In this document: positions 16,736 to 23,287 of the stretch, one piece after another
How the letters are laid out: every line of letters begins with the position of its first letter
Numbering within the stretch: the first letter of the stretch is position 1
From: Streptomyces sp. B21-083
GTDB taxonomy: Bacteria; Actinomycetota; Actinomycetes; Streptomycetales; Streptomycetaceae
NCBI RefSeq assembly: GCF_036898825.1
Contig: NZ_JARUND010000002.1
Location: forward strand, 434,001-498,000
Length of the DNA: 64,000 nucleotides
Reading direction: 5' to 3'
Position numbers and translations under genes: made by a program
The notes under the pieces: model-generated
The model's input: only the letters and a program-made list of their open reading frames with translations
Told to the model about the DNA's origin: nothing
The model's database searches: none

Positions 16736-17107
16736 CTACTCCGGCTGATCCGTCACCAACTGGTTGTAGGCGACGGTGATCAGAGCTTCGAGGGCTTCTG
16801 CGGCCTCAGGAGTGAGGTTGCGATCGCCCCGCAGATGCGTAGCCACTTTGGTCAACGTGTCTTGACTGCGCGGTTCGTCGGTCCGGCGAACGAAATCATC
16901 CGCGCTCAGATTGGCCCATGTGACAAGAGCCGCGAGCCCGTCCACGTCGGGCCGTCGACCCTGAGCCAATCTCGTCAGCGTCGAGGCGCTGACACCTGCC
17001 TGCTGGGCCACGTCCTTCCAGAGAAGGCCGCGCTCCTGCCGCGTGCGATCCAGGGCTGTGTGAAACGCGACCGCGTCAAACCGTCCTGCTGCAATCCGCT
17101 CGTTCAC
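16736..17107 (-). CDS. XRE-family regulator paired with ImmA-like protease
   Basis: A helix-turn-helix protein: RTRQERGLLWKDVAQQAGVSASTLTRLAQGRRPDVDGLAALVTWANL is an XRE domain, followed by a helical C-terminal region. GTG 17107 (123 residues) is preferred because AGGAGG lies just upstream; an in-frame ATG at 17131 would have to translate through that ribosome site. It is transcribed away from the CD-NTase operon, with the perfect inverted repeat 17185-17220 between them as the likely operator. By analogy with ImmR/ImmA it is probably a repressor inactivated by the neighbouring protease upon stress. Its target set is inferred from position only. Confidence 0.8.
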   Translation of the reverse strand: MNERIAAGRFDAVAFHTALDRTRQERGLLWKDVAQQAGVSASTLTRLAQGRRPDVDGLAALVTWANLSADDFVRRTDEPRSQDTLTKVATHLRGDRNLTPEAAEALEALITVAYNQLVTDQPE

Positions 17108-17184
17108 GATCTCCTCCTCTCTCCCACACATGGTTGCACATCAGGTACCGCTTGCGAAAGTCGAACCACACCCCTTACGCTCCT

Positions 17185-17220
17185 GATTGCAAGATCGGTA
17201 CTGATGTCGATCTTGCAATC
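17185..17220. promoter_or_regulatory. 13-bp perfect inverted repeat, candidate XRE operator
   Basis: GATTGCAAGATCG (17185-17197) and CGATCTTGCAATC (17208-17220) are exact reverse complements separated by 10 bases. The element lies between the XRE gene (start 17107, minus) and the small gene at 17254 (plus) and would suit a dimeric or tetrameric repressor controlling both directions. Confidence 0.6.
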
Positions 17221-17253
17221 GACTGGGAGTCAATGACGAAGGGTGGTGGCCAT

Positions 17254-17418
17254 ATGGCTACGAACACTGGCAAGGGATTCCGTCGCGGCAGCGTCTCCCG
17301 GCGGAGCCAGGTCCTCAATCCCCGGACCGCCACGTGGACAAAACGAGGTGAGAACGGCCGCTTCATGGACGGGAAGACAGGGGGCACGCCGTTCAAGGGT
17401 GTCCGCCGCGAGAAGTAG
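17254..17418 (+). CDS. Small basic hypothetical protein at the head of the CBASS-like operon
   Basis: A 54-residue basic protein rich in Gly, Arg and Lys. It features SRRSQVLNPRTATWTKR and a C-terminal GRFMDGKTGGTPFKGVRREK-type tail. No family was recognised with certainty. The high charge suggests nucleic-acid or polyanion binding. ATG 17254 was chosen; an ATG at 17233 in the same frame would add seven residues and has GGGAG only 3 bases upstream. It ends 62 bases before the CD-NTase gene on the same strand. It is first in the operon and directly follows the candidate operator. Confidence 0.6.
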   Translation: MATNTGKGFRRGSVSRRSQVLNPRTATWTKRGENGRFMDGKTGGTPFKGVRREK

Positions 17419-17480
17419 GAACGTCTCGCGCTGGTGGGAGGCCGAAGTCTCGTCTCCCACCAGCGTGCAAGGAGGTATCG

Positions 17481-18512
17481 ATGGTTCGCAAAGAGTCCCT
17501 TGCGCAGCTCCTCGACGAAGGACGCCGCAAGATCCAGGTGACCGGCGATGAACTCGCCGAAGCCAAGCGCCGCCGCCAGCTCCTGGCCGCGTCCGCGCGC
17601 CGGGCCTTCCCGGGCTCCACCACCTACTACAACGGGAGCGTCGCGCACGGCGACGCCAACACCCCCCTCACCGACGTCGACCTCGGCGTCGTCCTCACCA
17701 AGAAGGACGCCGAGCCGTACGGCCCCGGCAAGAAGAGCGCCCTGGACCTCATGGAGAAGGTCCACGAGGTGATCCACGAGGACCTCGACGACCAGTTCGA
17801 CAAGCTCACCATCGAGGTCGAAGGCCGCCGCCGCGCCGTGCTCGTACGCTTCGGCGACCCGGTCACGCCGGGGCAGGACGACTTCACCGCGGACGTGATG
17901 ACCGCGCTCCCGCACCCGTCAGGCCGCGGGCTGTACATCCCGAACACGAAGATCGCGGACCAGTGGGACCGCGCCGACCCGATCACCCATACCCGGATGG
18001 TGCTCCAGGCCATCGAGGACACCGAGGTCGTCTTCGCACGTACGGTCCGACTGCTAAAGCACTGGAACTGCACGCACAGCAAGCCCATGTGCAGCTGGAA
18101 CATCAAGGCGCTGTGCCTGGACTGCCTCGACGAGCCCATGCCGCTGATCAACGCGTTGCAGGTCTTCTTCACCTACGCGGCGGACGAGATCGACAAGGGC
18201 CAGACGCCCGACCCGGCCGGTGTGGCCGGCCCGATCCCGCTCAACATGCCGCGCCGCGAGGTGCGCAAGCGGCTGCGCACCGCCAAGGAATACATCGACC
18301 TCGCGATCGAGCACGAGAAGGCGGACCGCCCGCGCAGTGCGCAGCACGCGCTGCACCAGGTGCTCCCGGAGCTAGTTGCGGATGCGGACGGCACACAGGA
18401 GGAGGCCGTGCGCCTCGCCCGCACCGTCCTCGCGGGTGGTACGGCCGCCTCGGGTCTGGGGCTCGCCACTGGGCTCGGGACGTCGACCCGGCCCCGGGCC
18501 TGGGGAGATTGA
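17481..18512 (+). CDS. CD-NTase-like nucleotidyltransferase (cyclic-oligonucleotide synthase)
   Basis: A 343-residue protein with a pol-beta-type nucleotidyltransferase core. GS at 52-53 (NGSVAHGD) is followed by metal-binding Asp65 and Asp67 (LTDVDLGVVL) and a third acidic residue near 138 (DDFTADVMTALP). A helical C-terminal domain resembles the SMODS/CD-NTase group. Such enzymes make cyclic di- or trinucleotide alarms on phage infection in CBASS. AAGGAGG six bases before ATG 17481 is a strong ribosome site. It is followed directly by an E2-like gene and a membrane protein, the usual CBASS company. A simple tRNA-type or antibiotic nucleotidyltransferase is the alternative. Confidence 0.78.
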   Translation: MVRKESLAQLLDEGRRKIQVTGDELAEAKRRRQLLAASARRAFPGSTTYYNGSVAHGDANTPLTDVDLGVVLTKKDAEPYGPGKKSALDLMEKVHEVIHEDLDDQFDKLTIEVEGRRRAVLVRFGDPVTPGQDDFTADVMTALPHPSGRGLYIPNTKIADQWDRADPITHTRMVLQAIEDTEVVFARTVRLLKHWNCTHSKPMCSWNIKALCLDCLDEPMPLINALQVFFTYAADEIDKGQTPDPAGVAGPIPLNMPRREVRKRLRTAKEYIDLAIEHEKADRPRSAQHALHQVLPELVADADGTQEEAVRLARTVLAGGTAASGLGLATGLGTSTRPRAWGD

Positions 18513-18517
18513 CCGCC

Positions 18518-19051
18518 ATGCCCCTCTGGTACGGGGTCCAGCCGGCATGGTGGGCCCCGCTCGAACGGGACGCCCGGCAGTACTTCGGCGACGCACTCCA
18601 ACACACTTACGGCCGAAGGTCGTTGACGTACGGGCTCACCGGACTCGACGTCGTGGGCGAGCCCGACCCCATCGACATCCGGATCCGCTTCCACGCGGAC
18701 CCGCCCTACCCCACATACGGCCAGCGGCCCGAGGACTTCCCGCGCGTCTACGCCAAGCCGGGAGTCCCGTCGAAGCACCGCTACCAGGCCGACGGCGCCC
18801 TCTGTCTCTGGTATCCGCTCGACCCGGAAGAACAGCGGTGGACGAGTTCGAAAGGGCTGCTGGACCTCATCGAGATAGTCCGCACACACTTGTTCCTTGA
18901 ACACTACTGGCGGCTCACCGGCGGCGAGCGGGGCGGCCAGTGGCTGGTGGAGGATGCTCCTCACGGCTTTCCGGGGAGTGATGCGTGGCGGTCATCGCGG
19001 CGGCACAGGCGACGGACGGCGGCTGGACGTGGACCCAGACCGCCGCACTGA
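18518..19051 (+). CDS. Stand-alone E2-like (ubiquitin-conjugating fold) CBASS accessory protein
   Basis: A 177-residue protein that starts 5 bases after the CD-NTase stop, behind GGGGAG. The core reads HRYQADGALCLWYPLDPEEQRW followed by GLLDLIEIVRTHLFLEHYWRLTGG and GQWLVEDAPHG. This fits bacterial E2-like proteins with a catalytic Cys in G-x-L-C-L-W (Cys96), a conserved His just upstream (His87) and the terminal W..ED..HG. In E2-only (short type II) CBASS the E2 conjugates the CD-NTase to cell targets and primes it. No E1 or JAB protease gene is present. Its 3' end overlaps the next gene by 67 bases, and the last 25 or so residues are a basic tail. Confidence 0.7.
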   Translation: MPLWYGVQPAWWAPLERDARQYFGDALQHTYGRRSLTYGLTGLDVVGEPDPIDIRIRFHADPPYPTYGQRPEDFPRVYAKPGVPSKHRYQADGALCLWYPLDPEEQRWTSSKGLLDLIEIVRTHLFLEHYWRLTGGERGGQWLVEDAPHGFPGSDAWRSSRRHRRRTAAGRGPRPPH

Positions 19052-19503
19052 TCGTTCCCTGCATCGCTCTCTTCGGCGCCTACCTCACGTACGCCCTCAA
19101 CCAGCGGGCCGTACGTAAGGAGCGCCGGGCCAAGACCTTTGCGGAGGCCCTGACGGCGGTCGAGGAGTACCTGGAGATGCCGTACCGCATACGACGACGC
19201 CCCAAGTCCTCCTCCGCCGTGCGGCAGCAGCTCACCGACGAGGTCAGCGGCCTACTGGCGCGGATGGCCTTCCACCAGGCGTGGCTTCAGATCGAGGCAT
19301 CGGCGGTCGCGGGCCCCTACGCGACGCTCGTGGCCACGGCCCGAGCGGAGGCCGGGGCGCAGATGAGCCTCGCCTGGGACCAGCCACCCATCACGAGTGA
19401 CAGCGGCATGAACCTCGGGGTGCCGTATCCGCGGGACCGGTCAAACGCCGCACGAGCCATCTGCATCGAGGTGATGCGCCGTCACCTCGGAGAACGATCG
19501 TGA
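18985..19503 (+). CDS. Single-pass membrane protein, candidate CBASS effector
   Basis: A 172-residue protein with one clear transmembrane segment (about residues 17-38, AALIVPCIALFGAYLTYAL), followed by a basic juxtamembrane stretch (RKERRAK) and a helical cytoplasmic domain. GTG 18985 is supported by GGGGAG six bases upstream; translation begins inside the E2-like gene, in another frame. Membrane proteins in this operon position act as cyclic-nucleotide-triggered pore or membrane-disrupting effectors in CBASS. The cytoplasmic domain was not recognised as any sensor fold, so the effector role is inferred from context. Confidence 0.65.
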   Translation: MAVIAAAQATDGGWTWTQTAALIVPCIALFGAYLTYALNQRAVRKERRAKTFAEALTAVEEYLEMPYRIRRRPKSSSAVRQQLTDEVSGLLARMAFHQAWLQIEASAVAGPYATLVATARAEAGAQMSLAWDQPPITSDSGMNLGVPYPRDRSNAARAICIEVMRRHLGERS

Positions 19504-19558
19504 TCTTGGTGCCAACTATCCCTCTTTTGTGCCAACTAAAAATCCTCGTCACAAGCCC

Positions 19559-20737
19559 TCAGCGGCGCACTCTCGGCATCCCCAGCCCGATCCACGAGAT
19601 GATCTCCCGCTGGATCTCGTTGTTGCCGCCTCCGAAGGTGAAGATCACCGCTGACCGGTAGCCGCGTTCCAGCTCGCCGTGGAGTATCTCGCCGGCCGAG
19701 CCCTCCTTCAGCGCACCCGGGACGGCGACGATCTCCAGGAGCCAGGCGTAGGCCTCGCGGCGGGCCTCGGAGCCGTAGACCTTGACCGCGGAGGCGTCCT
19801 GGGGGGTGAGGGTGCCTTCCTGGACGGCGTTCACCATCTGCCAGTTGAGGAGTTTCATCGCGTCGAGCCTGGTGTGGATCTGGGCCAGGCGGCGGCGGAC
19901 CCACGGCAGGTCGACGACACGGCGGCCGTCGGCGAGCTTGGTCTCCATCGCCCAGCGCTGGACCTCGTGCAGGGAGCGGATGGCCATCGTGCCGTGGGCG
20001 GCGAGGGTGACGCGCTCGTGGTTGAGCTGGTTGGTGATCAGCCGCCAGCCCTGGTTCTCCTCGCCGACCCGGTGGGCGACGGGGACGCGGACGTTCTCGT
20101 AGTAACTGGCGGTGGTGTCGTGGGAGGCGAGGGTGCGGATGAGGGTGCAGGAGTAGCCGGGGTCGGTGGTCGGCATGAGGAGCATGGTGATGCCCTTGTG
20201 CGGCGGGGCGTCCGGGTCCGTGCGCACGGCGAGCCACACCCAGTCCGCCGTGTCGCCGTTCGTCGTCCAGATCTTGTGGCCGTTGACCACGTACTCGTCG
20301 CCGTCCCGCACGGCACGCGTCTTCAGGGCGGCCAGGTCGGTGCCCGCCTCCGGCTCGCTGTAGCCGATCGCGAAGTCGATCTCGCCGGCGAGGATCTTCG
20401 GCAGGAAGTACGCCTTCTGCTCGTCGCTGCCGTACCGCATGATCGTCGGGCCGACGGTGTTGAGTGCCATGAGCGGCAGCGGTACGCCCGCCTGGGCGGC
20501 CTCGTCGAAGAAGATAAACTGTTCCATCGGGCTCAGCCCGCGCCCCCCGTACTCCTGCGGCCAGCCGACGCCGAGCCAGCGGTCGGCGCCGAGGCGGCGG
20601 ATGGTCTCGCGGTAGAAGCGCTTCTGGGCAACGTGGTCGCTGAAGCGCGAGTAGGCCCGCTCCGGCACCAACTCGGCGAAGTAGGCGCGCAGTTCGGTGC
20701 GCAGCTGCTGCTGCTCGGGCGTGTATTCGAGATGCAC
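19559..20737 (-). CDS. Acyl-CoA dehydrogenase (FadE-like)
   Basis: A 392-residue flavoprotein of the acyl-CoA dehydrogenase family. It has an N-terminal helical domain (LEYTPEQQQLRTELRAYFAELV), the FAD/substrate signatures GYSEPEAGTDLAALKTRA and KIWTTNGDTADW, and the C-terminal helical domain with FTFGGGNNEIQREIISWIGLGMPR. GTG 20737 is preceded by AGGAGG; upstream in-frame codons give a non-family Pro/Arg-rich extension and run through the terminator at 20842-20871. It introduces the alpha,beta double bond in acyl-CoA chains. It could serve the phenylacetate or branched-chain routes nearby, but no operon partner adjoins it. Confidence 0.9.
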   Translation of the reverse strand: MHLEYTPEQQQLRTELRAYFAELVPERAYSRFSDHVAQKRFYRETIRRLGADRWLGVGWPQEYGGRGLSPMEQFIFFDEAAQAGVPLPLMALNTVGPTIMRYGSDEQKAYFLPKILAGEIDFAIGYSEPEAGTDLAALKTRAVRDGDEYVVNGHKIWTTNGDTADWVWLAVRTDPDAPPHKGITMLLMPTTDPGYSCTLIRTLASHDTTASYYENVRVPVAHRVGEENQGWRLITNQLNHERVTLAAHGTMAIRSLHEVQRWAMETKLADGRRVVDLPWVRRRLAQIHTRLDAMKLLNWQMVNAVQEGTLTPQDASAVKVYGSEARREAYAWLLEIVAVPGALKEGSAGEILHGELERGYRSAVIFTFGGGNNEIQREIISWIGLGMPRVRR

Positions 20738-20841
20738 GGCGCCTCCTGCTGGCTCCCCAAGGCCGGACCTGTCGGCGCACACGGTAGAACGTGTTCCAGA
20801 AATTGGGAATGGTGGTGCGTGTACGGGTCCCGGACATGCCT

Positions 20842-20871
20842 GAGGGGGTCCCGGATGTCCGGGACCCCCTC
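20842..20871 (-). terminator. Strong hairpin terminator after cbtA
   Basis: GAGGGGGTCCCGGA (20842-20855) and TCCGGGACCCCCTC (20858-20871) are exact reverse complements separated by two bases. The stem sits 25 bases past the cbtA stop and separates that operon from the acyl-CoA dehydrogenase gene. Confidence 0.7.
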
Positions 20872-20895
20872 GGGGCGGTCGGTGCGGCGGACCGC

Positions 20896-21672
20896 TCAGT
20901 GCGCGACGGGCCTCGCCTTCGGCTCGGCACCACTCGCGCCGACGGCCGCCGCCGTCCTCGGAGCGAGCAGCCGTTCCGCCATCAGTCCGAAGACCAGGCC
21001 GAACGCGGTCCACATCGTCACCTGGATGCCGAGCGTGGCCACCCGGTACCGCCACAGGAGGCTCGCGGAGAAGCCCGCTGGGACCTCGTTGGTGAACGAC
21101 GGCAGGAACGCGTAGGCGAGTCCCACGACGAGGACGAAGAAGGCGCTCGCGGCGAGAGTCGCGTTCCAGTTGCCCAGGCGCGGCGCGAGACGCTTGCCCA
21201 GGATGACCGCGCCGACGGCCAGCAGCACGCTGAGCGCGACCATCAGGAAGAAGAGCGCGGTGCGCCGGTTGAGGGTGTCGGGGTCACCGACGGCGGGCGG
21301 GTTGGCCGGGTACTTGAGGAACGGCACCACGTACACGGCGAGCAGGCCGGCCCCCGCGAGGAGCAGCGCGGTCGCGCGCGGCCCGAAGCGGCCGATCCGG
21401 CCGAGCGCGAAGCAGTACGCGAGGGCGGCGATACCGCCGAACGCGACGCCGTACACGAGGACACCGGTGCCCAGGCCCACGGTGGACTGCAACGCACGGG
21501 AGACCAGGGCCTGTTCGGCATGGCCGTGGGCCTCGTGCATCTCCTCGAACGCGATCGCGTCGTCGACGAGCGGCTCGGCGAAGAAGTACGCGAAGACCCA
21601 GACCAGCACACCCGCGACCAGGCCCGCGAGCATGCCGCGGACGAGGAGGTTTCGGACAGTTGTGGAGTTCAT
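20896..21672 (-). CDS. cbtA: CbtA family cobalt transporter subunit
   Basis: A 258-residue polytopic membrane protein with about six hydrophobic segments; the first helix is LLVRGMLAGLVAGVLVWVFAYFFAEP. It carries a His/Glu-rich loop, EEMHEAHGHAEQ, that can bind metal, and the motif PFLKYPANPPAVGDPDTLNRRTALF typical of CbtA. With CbtB it forms a predicted cobalt uptake system feeding cobalamin synthesis. It lies 24 bases downstream of cbtB and is closed by a strong hairpin. Expression should fall with cobalamin through the riboswitch upstream of cbtB. Confidence 0.9.
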   Translation of the reverse strand: MNSTTVRNLLVRGMLAGLVAGVLVWVFAYFFAEPLVDDAIAFEEMHEAHGHAEQALVSRALQSTVGLGTGVLVYGVAFGGIAALAYCFALGRIGRFGPRATALLLAGAGLLAVYVVPFLKYPANPPAVGDPDTLNRRTALFFLMVALSVLLAVGAVILGKRLAPRLGNWNATLAASAFFVLVVGLAYAFLPSFTNEVPAGFSASLLWRYRVATLGIQVTMWTAFGLVFGLMAERLLAPRTAAAVGASGAEPKARPVAH

Positions 21673-21696
21673 GAGCTCGTACGTTCCCTGTCCTCG

Positions 21697-21918
21697 TCAG
21701 TGGCAGGGGAAGCCGAGCAGGTGGCGGGCGTCGTGCACCCATTCGTGCACGCCCTCGCCGGAGACCAGGGAGGTGGCGCCCTGTTCGGCGCCGACGAAGT
21801 AGAGCAGTACCAGCATCAGCACGCCGAAGAAGACCGCCCAGGGGGCGATCGCGCCGATCGGCAGCTTCTCGGGTACGGCGGTGGGGGCGGCGGTCGGCTG
21901 AATCGCGGACTGTGCCAT
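21697..21918 (-). CDS. cbtB: CbtB family cobalt transporter subunit
   Basis: A 73-residue membrane protein with one transmembrane segment (PWAVFFGVLMLVLLYFVGAE) and a C-terminal metal-binding tail GVHEWVHDARHLLGFPCH, the signature of CbtB. The length is typical. It is the first gene of the cbtBA operon and lies directly downstream of a cobalamin riboswitch on the same strand. The short basic-poor N terminus is variable in the family. Confidence 0.9.
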   Translation of the reverse strand: MAQSAIQPTAAPTAVPEKLPIGAIAPWAVFFGVLMLVLLYFVGAEQGATSLVSGEGVHEWVHDARHLLGFPCH

Positions 21919-21959
21919 GACAGACCTCCTGGGGGAACTCGCGTCCCGTATCGGTGGTG

Positions 21960-22078
21960 CGGAGGACGACAGTCACGGGTCTGACTTGCCCCCGGGCCGC
22001 ACCGGGCGGGTGCGTACGGGGCTTACAGTGGCGCGACCGTGCCGGATTCCCACCGGCTTCCGTCGAACCGTCGTCAAT
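21960..22078 (-). promoter_or_regulatory. Cobalamin riboswitch upstream of cbtBA
   Basis: Read on the minus strand, the leader contains GGAAGCCGGTGGGAATCC, then GGCACGGTCGCGCCACTGT (B12 box, complement of 22025-22032), then AAGTCAGACCC. This order is the conserved core of cobalamin riboswitches. It ends about 40 bases before the cbtB start, where cobalamin binding would block translation or transcription. Confidence 0.87.
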
Positions 22079-22217
22079 ATCGACGAGAAGGTACCGCGAA
22101 GCTGGGGTTCGGCCAAGGGCGCGTGGGACGGCGTACGGTGCGCCGGTGCGCCGTACGGTGCCTCAAGTTCCGTACATGACAACGACATTGGGGCGGTATG
22201 AGCGCGGGAGCGACCGG

Positions 22218-22802
22218 ATGACGAGCCGCGTGATGTTGATCTCACCGGCGATCAGCGCGGCCCTGCGGGAGGCCCGTTTCGACGACAGCTGTCCCCTGGA
22301 CGCGTCGGGCCTGCGGCTCGCCCGGGCGGCGGCCGGGACGCTGCCGGCGGTGTCCACGGTCTGGGTCTCCCCCACCCCGCGCTGCCGTGAGACGGCTCGG
22401 GCACTGGGCCTCGACGCCGGTCCGGGGCCGGGGCCGGCCGGTATGGACGCGGGCCGCTGGCGCGGCGCGACCCTGGCGGAGGTGACGGAGAAGGAGCCGG
22501 AAGCGCTGGCGCAGTGGCTGACCGACCCTCAATCGGCCCCGCACGGCGGTGAGTCGGTCCACGCGCTCTGCGACCGGATCGCCCGCTGGCTGGACGAGAC
22601 GGTTGGGCAGGTCACGGGCCGGGCAGTCGCCGTCGTCGAGCCGGAGGTCGTACGGGCGGCGACGATACGAGCGCTGGGAGCTCCGGAGTCGGCGTTCTGG
22701 CGGATCGACGTTCCGCCGTTGACGGCAACGGAGTTGAGCGGCCGGGCGGGGCGCTGGAATGTGCGGGTGGGCGGGCAACTCGGGGCGCCGCACGACACGT
22801 AG
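22218..22802 (+). CDS. Histidine-phosphatase-like protein lacking the RHG motif
   Basis: A 194-residue protein with the overall layout of the phosphoglycerate-mutase/CobC superfamily: CPLDASGLRLARAAAG, then VWVSPTPRCRETARALGL and PHGGESVHALCDRIARWLDE. However, the N-terminal RHG, which carries the phosphorylated His, reads LISPAIS, and the second-His region reads VVEPEVVRAAT. ATG 22218 follows GGGAG by seven bases. It is divergent from cbtBA, and members of this family act in cobalamin synthesis (CobC), so a B12-related role is possible. The missing catalytic residues suggest a non-enzymatic or altered function. Confidence 0.7.
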   Translation: MTSRVMLISPAISAALREARFDDSCPLDASGLRLARAAAGTLPAVSTVWVSPTPRCRETARALGLDAGPGPGPAGMDAGRWRGATLAEVTEKEPEALAQWLTDPQSAPHGGESVHALCDRIARWLDETVGQVTGRAVAVVEPEVVRAATIRALGAPESAFWRIDVPPLTATELSGRAGRWNVRVGGQLGAPHDT

Positions 22803-22846
22803 GGGGCGTCCGGGGAGCGCACCTGGGGTTCACTGCGCGGGGTGGC

Positions 22847-23245
22847 TCACCCGCCGTCGTCCCCGGGGCGCGGCGTGTCCAGCGTCCAGGCGAAGTCCGT
22901 GCACGCCTGTGCGCACTCCCGGCATGCCTTCGCCGTGTCCTCCCCGCCGGGGTGGTCGTCGAAGACCTGGGCGGTTTCCAGGCAGACCGTGCCGCACCAC
23001 TCCAGTTGGACACGGAGAGCGGCCTCGTCCTGGTCCTGTTCGGCGAGCAGGCGGCACGTCGCGTCGCACACCTCCGCGCACAGGATGCCCTTGCGGCGCG
23101 CGAGGGCATCCTCGGGAGGCCCGTCCGGGTCCGCGAGACTGGCGCGCAGCGCACATGAGCGCGCACACTCGGAGCACGCCTGGGCGCAGACGAAGCGGTC
23201 CTCCAAGAACCTGAAGAGTTCCTGCTGCGTAGTTGTAGGGGTCAC
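22847..23245 (-). CDS. Four-helix-bundle Cys-rich (copper-storage-like) protein
   Basis: A 132-residue protein with Cys pairs spaced along predicted helices: FVCAQACSECARSCALRAS, GILCAEVCDATCRLLAEQ, EWCGTVCLETAQ and ACRECAQACTDFAW. This is the layout of the four-helix-bundle copper-binding (Csp/DUF326) family, which stores Cu(I) inside the bundle. It starts at GTG 23245 with only a weak ribosome site. There is no signal peptide, so it would be a cytosolic form. It is convergent with the phosphatase gene and lies just downstream of the paa operon (paaE stop 23288) on the same strand, so it may be read through from it. Some members are annotated as ferredoxins, without support. Confidence 0.82.
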   Translation of the reverse strand: MTPTTTQQELFRFLEDRFVCAQACSECARSCALRASLADPDGPPEDALARRKGILCAEVCDATCRLLAEQDQDEAALRVQLEWCGTVCLETAQVFDDHPGGEDTAKACRECAQACTDFAWTLDTPRPGDDGG

Positions 23246-23287
23246 GCCGCTCGAGTTGCCGCAGTGGGGACCGTCAAACCCTTCGGT

